Source: Isochrysis galbana (lineage: Eukaryota > Haptophyta > Isochrysidales > Isochrysidaceae). From it: DNA of 64,000 bases. The DNA is taken from contig CM030932.1 of assembly GCA_018136815.1 (NCBI GenBank), forward strand, positions 3,781,790-3,845,789, given 5' to 3'. Numbering within the stretch: position 1 is the first letter of the stretch; the number at the start of each line of letters is the position of its first letter. Positions 30,298 through 39,653 of the stretch are shown one piece after another. Below the pieces are notes generated by a model. It was not told the origin of the DNA and ran no database searches. It was given only the letters and a program-made list of their open reading frames with translations. The translations under genes and the position numbers were made by a program.

Positions 30298-31015
30298 GTG
30301 AGAGAAGAGCGAAACATGTAAGGGTGGGTAGTAGGGGAAGGCTCGGGAGTGTGGAGTGTGGGGAGAGTGAGCCAGGAGGAGGAGGCAAGGGGTTGGAGAG
30401 TGAGTGAGAGGAGAATGGGGAAAGGGAGGGAGGGTGCGAGGCACTGGAAGGAGTTCGTAGGTTCGACGATTCCTTTTTTTACTAGAGTACTCGTACTACG
30501 TTCACAGCTCTCTCTCTCTCTCTCTCCCCACAGGCCCGCCGGTCGCCGGGACCCAATGTTTAACATTAGTTTGCGGCGGGCCCCGAAGGGTTTTGGCGCC
30601 AAAACCACCCGCCCGCCCCCCCCCCCCTCTCTCTCTCGTCTCCCTTTTCTCTCGAGCACCGCCTCTTCCATCTCGTTTTCTCACGCTTTCTTCTTCTCTC
30701 TTTCTCTATTCTACACGCTGATCCTTCCCAAATTCTCTGCCCAATATCTCCGCTCCACCCGAGGATTTATCTCCGTTTTCTTCCGCTTTATTCTCTACCC
30801 TCGGCCTCTCTCTCTCTCCCCCCGCTGCTGTCCTCCTCTCTCTGCCCCTGCTGCACCTCCCCTGCGCAGCGATCCTCCCCTCCCCTTCTATTAGCAGTCC
30901 TCACCCCAAATACTCAGGTATCCTCTCCGTCCCTCTATCTCCCTCCCTCCCTCTCTCTCTCTCTCTCTCTCTATCTTCTCTTCTCTTCTCTCTTCTCTCT
31001 CTTCTCTCTCTCTAC

Positions 31016-31048
<33 letters not shown>

Positions 31049-31130
31049 TCTCTCTCTCTCTCCTCTCTCTCCTCTCTCTCTCTCTCTCTACCTCTCTACC
31101 TCTCTAGCTCTCTCTAGCTCTCTCTCTACT
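30298..31130. promoter_or_regulatory. TIPIN upstream region with inverted-repeat arm and CT tracts
   Basis: 30298-30445 is the same sequence as an arm of the foldback in TIPIN intron 1. CT microsatellite sequence occupies 30940-31125 directly before the ATG. The first is probably duplicated from the intron or the reverse; the CT tract may be promoter or 5' UTR, as CT runs precede several genes here. No TATA box was seen. Confidence 0.5.
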
Positions 31131-33713
31131 ATGGCGACCACCTCGTGGGCGGACCTCCTCGCCAACCCGGCGGCGCAGCCGTCGATACTACGCGGCAGGT
31201 AGCCGGGCCGAGCGACACATGGACGCGTGGCGCACACGCCTCCTTCTCCCTCCCCCCTCTCTCTCCCTCTCTCTCCCTCTCCCTCTCGTGTCTCAAGGAT
31301 GAGCAGGCAAGGGGTTGGAGACTGAGTGAGGAGAATGGGGAGAGGGTGGGGGGGGTGCGAGGGGCTGGAAGGAAGAGGGAGAGTGAGGGTGAGAGGGAGG
31401 ATGAGATGGACAGGCGAAAGTGGAGGGTAAGAGGAAGGGCGAGAGGGAGTGCCTCTTGTCTCTCTCCCCCCCTCCCTCTCTCTCTCCCTCCCTCCCCTTC
31501 TGCCTCTCTCTCTCTCTCTGCCTCTGCCTTTTCCTCTCCCTCTGCCTCTGCCTTTCCCTGTGCATTTCCCTCTGCCTCTCCCTCTCGCTTGGACTCTTTC
31601 TCCCCCCCCCCTGACTCTCGCACTCCCTCTCGCCCTTCCTCTTATCCGCCGCCTTCGCCTGTCCCTCTCATCCTCCCTCTCAACCTCCCTCTCCCTCTTC
31701 CTTCCAGTCCCTCGCACCCTCTCTCCCTCTCCCCATTCTCCTCTCACTCACTCTCCAACCCCTTGCCTCCTCCTCCTTGCTCACTCTCCCCACACTCTCG
31801 AGCCTTCCCCTACCCACCCTTACATGTTTCGCTCTTCTCTCACCATCTCTTCTTCGGACTTCACATCACCCTCTCTCAGTGCTGGCGGCAGCGGCGGCCA
31901 AACGGGCAGCTCAGAATCGCCTGCTGACGACGGCGTGCTGGTCAACTCCTCCAAATTCGCATCCAAGTGCCGCGATTGCCAGGGCACGATTGACGTCGGA
32001 GACCCTGCGTGGTGAGCCGGAGCGTGATAGGAGAGCGCTCGAGGGGCCGCAGCTTAATGAGAGGGAGTGTGTGCACCTCTTCCACACGTCCCAGCTAATC
32101 GGGCGGGAACTAACTTGCGCAGGTTCCAGCGCGAGGGCGAGCCTGGACGTAAAACCACTTGTGTGGCCTGCCACCAAAAGAAGGTAGCAACGGTCGACGC
32201 GGCGGCACCTGCCGATGCCAACAAGCTTGGCGAGAAGCCCAAGCGGACCATCAACAAGAGAAAGCGACCGCAGACCAAGGTCAGCCGCCGCCGCATACCG
32301 GCCGCTGTGAACGCTGGCGCTCACCTGCCGTCCATTCGTCCCACAGCTCGAGCCGGCCATGCTGTGCGACCTGCGCAAGGGGGTGATGGCCGTCTTCCGC
32401 GAATTCCGGCACATCAAGTTCAAGGGCAAGAGGCATGAGGTGCGCTGCAGGCCACCGAGGCCCCACAGTCCGCCGCAAGACTGACTGGGACACGCCTTCC
32501 GTGTCCAGGCCGCCGACCTACAGAAGCTCCTCGGCAAGTACGCTGAGTGGGCACACGCCTTGCTTCCGGCGGTCGACTTCCCAGAATTCGTGGTACGCAC
32601 CGGCCTGAGCGCGCGAGGGCATGCCCGCCTCGTTTCGGCGAGCAATCGCTCGTGTGTACCGGGACGGGTCTGCCAAGAGCTGGGAGGCCAATTGGATGTG
32701 CTCGTCATCAGCTCATCCATAGGGCCTTTCACGGCTTCCCGTCACAGGAAAAGCTCGACAAGATGGGTGCCGGTGGGAACGTCCGCGACCGCATTAGGCA
32801 GTGTCGCGACATCACGCAAGGTCACATGACGCTGGATGAGCTCCATGAGCTCGAGGACCGGTATGAGCAGTCCAACCTCGACGACTTTGGGTTCACTACC
32901 AACGCCCCTCGGGACCACAGCATCGCGACCGGCGCGGCGGACGACGAGGACGGGGACTGGTTCATGGGTAGTGGTAGTGCACCGACTTGCTCCTCCACGG
33001 CCGTCAGCGCGGCGGCTGCGGCGGTCCGCGAGGCGGCGCGAGCGGCGGCCACTCAGGCGGCGCCAGTCAGCGTGACTGCGGAGCAGGCGGAGCGCATGGA
33101 ACGGAACCGTCAGCTCGCCCTCCAACGCGCCGCCGCACGGGGCGCCACGGGTAGTGTGACGCAGGGCGCAAACTCGTTTGCGAGCGGTGGCATGTCCGCC
33201 GCCGACCTGCTTGATCCAGATGGATATCCCGACGACACCGATGTGGTGGCGGGTGGCTTCCCAGAGGAGGACGACGATAATGGCGGGTACCCCGACGATG
33301 ATGACGAGATCAACGACGACGATGAGGCGATGGCGGAGAAAATGCTTGGTGATATTGAGGACGACCTTGACGAGGATAATGCGGTGCATACCGTGCCCCC
33401 GACGCGGACCGTGCTGCACAGCAGCACCGGCGCATCTCTTAGAAACGGTTCAAGGGATGAGACGGGGACTCGAGCAGTACCGGCAGCCCTAGCCACGGTG
33501 ACGGACACTGAGCCGAACAGTGCAGTTGGTGAATCACAGCTGGAGATCACAGCTGCTGAAGGCGATGGACCGGCTACAGTACTCGACGAGACGCTTGCGG
33601 ACACGCTCGCCACGGAACCAGAGTCAGAAGCGTTCGACGACGAGGACAGAGCGGCACAAGAGAGGCGCGCTCGGGCGCTCGCAGACGCCATGGCCATGGA
33701 CGAGGACTTTTGA
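31131..33713 (+). CDS. TIPIN: TIPIN/Swi3/Csm3 replication fork protection factor, six exons
   Basis: TIPIN pairs with Timeless (Tof1) to steady stalled replication forks and activate the S-phase checkpoint. Exons: 31131-31198, 31880-32011, 32123-32279, 32347-32439, 32509-32592 and 32748-33713; phases agree and total 499 aa. Residues 53-83 carry C-x2-C ... C-x2-C (CRDC and CVAC), a zinc-ribbon or PARP-finger-like motif that could bind DNA; animal TIPIN lacks this arrangement. The Swi3 domain follows (about 121-215): FREFRHIKFKGKRHE, then DLQKLLGKYAEWAHALLP, then FPEFVEKLDKMG, a close match to the family's FKGKGHE and LxxWAHxLFP motifs. The tail is acidic (DDDDEINDDDE) and ends AMDEDF. All introns are GT-AG; intron 1 contains a large inverted repeat. 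Confidence 0.9.
31305..31775. repeat. Inverted repeat (foldback) inside TIPIN intron 1
   Basis: The arm at 31305-31465 and its reverse complement at 31620-31775 match almost base for base over about 150 bp (for example AGGCAAGGGGTTGGAGA against TCTCCAACCCCTTGCCT), with a CT-rich loop. A further copy of part of the arm lies upstream at 30298-30445, and 31775-31860 is its reverse complement. Confidence 0.85.
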
Positions 33714-34490
33714 GCGGCCGCGTGGGCTGCAGGCTCCCAACCGCACTTATCCGCGCCTGCCCGTTCCACATCTGCGCGCGCTATTACAGAGCGGAGAGCG
33801 GAGAGCGGAACGCGAGAGCGAGGGCCCTTACCTGTCAAATCAAGCTCCTGCTCTGGAAGGTGCTAGCGAAGCTGGGGAAGGGGTAGCAACGTAAGTGACG
33901 GGGTGCTTTCGGGATCGGCTTTTAGAGGCCGCTGCAGTGCTCCTTGTGCGCCAAGCAGACCTTGAGTACTTGAAAATACAGCGGCCCGTGGTGGGAGGGG
34001 GGGGCAAGGGGCAGCAGCTGCCCACCCCCACCCCGCGCGCGTGCGCGATATTGCATTCACACATCTAGCCCGGGGGGGGGCGAGGGTTGGGTGGGGGGTC
34101 GAACGCCCTCGTGGTGTATATGTGTATATATTCGGGTGGTGCACCGGGAGCCTTTAGATGCGGGCCCCGCGCCTTCACCGTTTCCGCTCGACTGCACTGC
34201 AGCTTCGTACCCATATTCCCAGTTACAAAATTTTCTCATTGATGGAGTAGGAGAGGGAGTCAAGTGTCGAAAGAGGGCCCAAGGCAGGGCACTGAGTTGT
34301 AGGTACCTATGGCCCACAAGAGTGGGGCGTGGTTTGGCTGGGCTGTGAGAGGGCTCTCTGACGAGCCGCCTCGGGCGGCGTGGGGCGTGCCTTAGGCGTG
34401 GAGCGCAGTGGTGAGGGGCGAGGGTCGGCGCCTGGGTGGGGGCCCCTGGAGCGGTCGCGGCACGCTCCATAGGTCAAACTATAACAATAG
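33714..34490 (-). mobile_element. Family C retroelement copy (5' part clear)
   Basis: The minus strand from 34490 opens with an AACTAC/AACTAT...ATAGTT hairpin region and TGACCTATGGAGCGTGCC, then the block shared with 48.5-49.16 kb (GGGCCCAAGGCAGGGCACTG in reverse at 34273-34292). The hairpin plus GACCTATGG-type leader is partly duplicated in tandem at 34469-34525. The 3' end is unclear, anywhere from 33.86 to 34.05 kb; 33714-33860 is TIPIN 3' flank. Confidence 0.6.
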
Positions 34491-34914
34491 CTACCATAGG
34501 TCAAACTACAACAATAGTTTTTCATGCTCGTGTAGTAGCAATTTATCAACGGTTATATGAAACTCAATCGTCGACGCCGCCGCCGCAACGCGTAAGGCAA
34601 CGGCAGCGCGAGGCCAACGGCAACGCAGCCCTTACGACTACGACGTGTGAGGAGCACCGCATTTCACCGCACGGGCGCCTCATGTAGCGAATAAGAACAT
34701 CACGGAGGAGTCCAGGCGCACATTTGAACAGCAAATGGTGCCTCTCGCCCGGCAATGTCGGTTGAGAGGGTGGGACATGAGGCGATGATCTGTGCCGCAA
34801 AGGAGACGGGATTGATGTCGCAAAAGGCGCGATAGCGAACGCCCTGTCTCGATGCACATGCCATAGTCTCGATTCACATGCCATAGAAGGCGAGTTGGCG
34901 CATGATACTTCCGC
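34491..34914. other. Spacer, no gene recognised
   Basis: Contains the second hairpin copy and otherwise ordinary sequence between the family C retroelement and the end of the ANL gene. Confidence 0.4.
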
Positions 34915-37528
34915 TCAGCTAGTCGCCCTTTTCTTCGGTAGAATTTCGACGTCCCACGCGGCCTTGAGGGCTGGAACTTGAATAGCGCCCTTGAAGTTGC
35001 GCGGAATGCTCGCGATCCGGATACGGTCCGGCTTTGAGCCTTTGGTGACGCCCTTGGAGCAGTCTGATATGAAGGTCTTCTCAATCACGGTGCGCATCGC
35101 CTGCGACCATAGGGCGAAGGGCGTGCAAGGCTGGCGAGTAGACTCAACGTGCTGCACAAAATGGCCTTCTCACATCTGTTGGGTGCAGGCGAGCGCTCCC
35201 ACCTCTGCCTCCGGCGTTAGAAGCTCAATCGTCGCGCAGCACTCATCCTCGTGCTCCGATGCCACTCGTAGGCCGACGACGGCCACCGCGGCTGAACCAG
35301 CGGCGAGCTCGTAATGACGGTGCAGGAACGAGGTGAGCTCCGTGTTGATCTGTGCCGCGCGCGGGGATCGGGTAGGTCGTTCCCCCGCAGGCATGGGCGA
35401 TAGGGCGTGCAAGGTGAATGGCAAGTCCGCGAGTGCTGGGCTACCGTGGATGAGGAGCTGAGCGGCCGGAGCAGTGGGTGGATTGGTGCGCGCGATCCTG
35501 CGTGCAGCAATCATCCCCACCTGTTCGTAGGAATAATTGGCCCCGCCCTTGATAAGAAGCGCGGAGTCTCGCGCGCGCCAATAGAAATCCCGTTCTCCGT
35601 CGGCTTGGGACGTCAACCAAAAGCCGACGTCGCCGAGGTTCGTATACCTAGCATTAACACAGCGGGCAAGGATGGACTCGAGGTGGAGCGTTGAGGCCTC
35701 CCCCCAAAGAGTCCACGCAAACCGAAGTGAGCCTCCCGGCCGAATGTACTCGGCGTGCGATTCGGACCAACGGGCCGTCGAGTTGTCTCAACGCCCGGCG
35801 GCGCGGGAGTGCGCACTCACCATCCATCCTCATCGATGGCCGCCGCCGTGGCCGCATCGTCACCAACATACCCGCTCATCACGTGCGCCCCCCGAGTGAT
35901 AATATAGCCGGGCTCGCCCTCGGAGCATTCCACCATGTAGCCGGAGCTGGGTTGACTGCGCTTGCTGCGGTCGACCGACCGGACGACTCGGCATTCAGTG
36001 TACGGAGGGTGCGGTCTGAGTGCGAGCCGAGGTGACGGGGGGCCAAGGTGGGCGATGCCACGAGAGTTGTGGATGCGACGCAGCCCCCAGGAGGAGGCTG
36101 GCCGACAAACCGGCAGACTCCATCGGGGAAATGGTGTGCGCACATCCGATCCTCCCCATGCGAGCCGATCGCCGCGGGCGCAGTGTCCGAGCGGCCCGTC
36201 CACACACACTGCGCGCTCGCACCTGCCAATCCAGTACCCAGAGGTCTCGGCTTCCCCGAACCTGTGGTCCCATCCGGCGCGGAAGGCGCGAAGCATCGCG
36301 TCCTTGGATAGATGGAGCGGCGTTCCCATCACCTGAGGATCCAAAAGGTGTCCCGTGCACGTGGTGGATGCACCCCGGGGGGCTCGCGCCGCTGGCGCTG
36401 GGGGCGTGGGCGAGGCGCAGCCCTCGCCTGCAGGCAGGTCTCCGTCGAGCCGAACCGGACTGTGGGCAGGTTGGCCGCGTACTCCTGGAGCCGCTCGACT
36501 GTGGTCGGCCCGACGGGAGCCGAGCCAAGCAGGAGAACGGTGCCGCTCAGCGCTCGGCGCAGCACGTTCGCGGGCGGCGCAAGGCCGCCCTGCGCGCCAT
36601 CGGGCGGCGTGGCCACCTCGCCCATAAGCTCGTGGAGGAAGTCGACGTGGCGCGAGACGAGCGGCGCGAGGATTAGGGGGTTGGCGGCGGCCCGCGCCTC
36701 GAGTGCCGCGGTCCACTCCTTGACGCCCACGTCCAGCGGAGGCTCGCTGCCGGGCAGTGTCGGCACAAGCGGCGTGCCCACGCGCGCGAGAAGGTCCCAG
36801 TAGGCGGTGGTGTAGCGCTCGACCAGGTGGATCAGGGCCCCGGGCCGGCGCATGGCCCAGTCGCAGATCGCGGTTGAGTTTGTGTGGTGCAGCGGATTCA
36901 CCACCACGCAGACGAGCGGCCTCGACGGCTCCTCCGCATGGAGGAAGGCCTCAAACGTGGCACGGTTCGCCTCGTATGCGCGGAACGGCAGCCGCACCCC
37001 TTTTGGCGCGCCGGTGGTGCCGCTAGTGAAGATGACCATGCGGCTGTCCTCGTCGTGCGGGGACACCGCGCTCAACTCCGCCTCCTCCAGCGGCGTCGCC
37101 CCCTCGATCGCCGCCGCGGCGTCGACGACAAGGAGGTGAGGCAGCTCCGCCTTGAGCGCGGCCACACTCTCGTCTGGCGTGCCCTCATCGACGAGGACGA
37201 GCCTGGTACGCGTGAGCCGCGCCTTGTAGAGCACCCTCTCCGTCGTGTCCGCCTGCCAATTCACCGTCGCGGGCACAGAGCCCACTATGGCCGCCGCCAG
37301 ACGGAAGACGAGGTCAGCGAGAGAATTCCGCGAGAAGAAATGTAGCTGGATGTCTCCCTTCTGGAGACCGTGGGCCTGAAGGAGGGCGGCGGCACGGCTG
37401 GCGTCGCGCCAGAAGTCAGAGCGCGTGAGGCAGCGCGCAGACAGCCGCTTGTCCGCCCCCACGCGGTGGTAGACCACAAACGGACGGAGAGCCTCGCCGC
37501 CAACGAAGGCGCTCCGATAGCCCGACAT
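34915..37528 (-). CDS. ANL-superfamily acyl-CoA synthetase-like enzyme (AMP-forming), six exons
   Basis: ANL enzymes activate a carboxylate with ATP to an acyl-adenylate and usually pass it to CoA. Exons (high to low): 37528-36428, 36332-36223, 36015-35821, 35647-35521, 35349-35203, 35100-34915; phases close exactly to 621 aa. Motifs: P-loop IFTSGTTGAPKGV (residues 166-178), A5-like RFGSTETC (about 358-365), the A7-A8 region YTNLGDVGFW then RARDSALLIKGGANYSYEQ, and A10-like PRNFKGAI near the C-terminus, though the usual catalytic PxxxxGK lysine context is altered. The first intron begins with GC (CTGCAG|GCGAGG), required by phase and by the continuous STETCLQ|VMGTPL reading. No targeting signal is clear. 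The substrate cannot be named. Confidence 0.85.
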
Positions 37529-37662
37529 CCTCGCCGGGAGAGAGTCCCGCCACTGAGTATTCTTGTAAAGATGAGAAGGTAGTTAGTAGTTAGCGCGGGG
37601 CGCGGACACACGAAGGCAGCGAAAGAGCGAAAGAGGAATACTGTTTGCCTCAGCCTATATTC
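37529..37662. promoter_or_regulatory. Short upstream region of the ANL gene
   Basis: Only about 130 bp separate the ANL start codon from a LINE derivative, so the promoter is either here or supplied by retroelement sequence. No core motif is recognised. Confidence 0.3.
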
Positions 37663-38205
37663 CTAGATGGGGTTGCTCGTCGTTCTCTCTCCTTTTATCG
37701 GCGTGCCTAGGTATGAGAGCTCAGCTTCATACCATGCGCCTTTGATTTTCGCGTAGTAGGCCCAATCCTGCGTTATGTGTATTTCTTCCTCCGGGTTGGT
37801 TTGATCGCCGGCCTCTCGCCGAGGGGGCGTTTTCTCTCTCTCACTCGTGGTTTCTGGCGTCGTCATTATTGCTTTGGCATGAGCTACTAGTGTGTCCCAT
37901 GACTCTAAAAATTTGTCCCTTGGAATGTATTCCCCTTGGAAATGTATGTACGTATCGTTATTTTTGAGGTATTGTGCGCATTCCTCGCTAGTTGCCAACA
38001 TGCAGGCTGTGATCTGGTCATTCTCTGCGGTGCGCGGGCGAGGCCCACTGGCTCTTGTGCCCACCTGGCTGGGAGGGTCGTCCTGGCGCGGTCGCTTTTA
38101 TTCGGCGACAGCGGCATGTCCATGAGGCCTTCGTCCATCGCGGCGAGGGCAGCGGCAGCGAGAGCGGGCGGCGGCGCGCGCTCCATGACCCTATCATTTA
38201 ACGAT
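37663..38205 (-). mobile_element. LINE deletion derivative with a splice-like junction
   Basis: The minus strand carries the hairpin (CTATC / GATAG), GGTCATGGAGCGCGCG, ORF1 residues 1 to about 58 with a frameshift, then joins directly to the ORF2 segment EECAQYLKNNDTYIHFQGEY, which is 3.1 kb further on in the copy at 24.5 kb. At the corresponding places the longer copy has CTGG|GTGACA and CATACAG|CAAGG, which look like a splice donor and acceptor. The end reads to a stop at 37663. It is non-autonomous. Confidence 0.75.
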
Positions 38206-38499
38206 AGTTGCCGAGCTGCAGAGGAGGAGGAGGAGGAAGAGGTGGTGGCGCGAGGGAGCGAGCCAAGTGGGGCAAGGAACAACCTTTTTGGCTTCCTCCC
38301 CACTCCCCACTCTCCCCACCGGCCCGAGCCAGCAATTGTTGCAAGGGCGTAAGCGCTCCGCCGCTGCCAAGCGCACACACCCTGCGTGGGATTGCGTCGT
38401 CCTCATTGATGAGCGCAAAACTTTTGCACAAAACTTTGGGGGTTCGGGCACAAAACCTTTACCAGGCCCTAGGTCCCTCCCCCCCCCCCGGGTGTTTTT
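38206..38499. other. Spacer with GAG repeats
   Basis: GAGGAGGAGGAGGA at 38220-38240 and a C run at 38478-38489. No gene recognised; ORFs on both strands are low-complexity. Confidence 0.4.
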
Positions 38500-38915
38500 C
38501 CCCGGTGAGTCACCCGACGTAGGTCGGTCCGCCTCAATGGGTTTTCCCTCATTGTAGCTTATGGGGAGTTATAATGGGAGCCGGGGGTTTGCGAGGGGGG
38601 AGATTCGAAGGGGTGCATATGCGTATGTGTCTAGTGACAGCACACGTCAAGGCGTACGGGCAAGTACGCTCAGGGGTGTCGTGATAGTCCCCCCCCCCCC
38701 AGTAATTTTTCCCGGAGAGTCGCCCGACGTAGGTCGGTCCGCCTCAATGGGTTTTCCCTCATTGTAGCTTGTGGGAAATTATAATGGGAGCCGGGGGTTT
38801 GCGAGGGGGGAGATTCGAAGGGGTGCATATGCGTATGTGTCTAGTGACAGCACACCAAGCACAGCACACGTCAAGGCGTACGGGCAAGTGCGCTGAGGGG
38901 TGTCGTGATAGTACC
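38500..38915 (+). repeat. Direct tandem duplication, period 210 bp, two copies
   Basis: CCCGACGTAGGTCGGTCCGC occurs at 38513 and 38723, and the next ~170 bp (TCATTGTAGCTT, ATAATGGGAGCC, GTGCATATGCGTATGTGT, AGTGACAGCAC) follow in the same order with few differences. The second copy has an extra CACCAAGCACAG-type insertion. It is non-coding; function unknown. Confidence 0.92.
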
Positions 38916-39653
38916 GGGCTAGGGAGTAGTGGTACTATAACGCTCAGTTGTTTTATTATTATAGGACCATTCGGAATCGAATATCGAATGCCAGCTTTGC
39001 CTGCGAATATTTGGATTTGAGCCGTGAGGCGTGCGGTCTCTCCACCGGCGCGGCGAGCGGCGGCGGCGAGGGCGAGAGGGCGAGGTAGGCGAAAGGGTAT
39101 GTGCACTTAGTAAATGAAGTTTGACGCCTTGTGTCTTAGTACGGTCATGTGTGGCTTGCGGTTGGTGCAAGGCTAGTGGCATTAGCATCAGCGGTAGCGC
39201 GGCACTAACTAACGCAGCTAACGCTATACGGTATACATTCATTTATTATTTGCATTTTCATGATTTCTTGCGCTCTTACGGCGCATACACGACACGGGCC
39301 GGCGTTGGCATCATTGCAGGTCCACGCCGCACTCCGTATCGATGTGCTACTTGCACCTCGCCACCGCGACCCTAGAAAGCGCACACACACACGCTATTCG
39401 TGAGTGAGTGGTCCCATGCCGGCCGGCACAGTGATGCATGCCACAAGACGGCGGAACTAGAGCCTGAAACTGGTGGGCGGCAGCTTGTGAAAGCTTTTGA
39501 AAGCCGCCGTCCTTCGATGCACAGCAGAAGCGCCGCGTACGGCTTGCCGGCGCAAGTCACAGCGCCGCAAGCAACCATCAAGAGCCACACGTTAGCACAA
39601 CGCGGATCGGAGTTCGGTGGGGCACCGCGCCCTCTGGCCCGAGACTGGATGCG
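38916..39653. other. Intergenic sequence, no gene recognised
   Basis: Mixed composition with a short ACACACAC run at 39384. No motif, RNA or repeat relation was found. It is the 3' flank of the minus-strand unknown gene that ends at 39654. Confidence 0.4.

Noticed and set aside
32742-33838. 225- and 242-codon minus-strand ORFs opposite TIPIN
   Set aside because: Shadows of the acidic TIPIN last exon.
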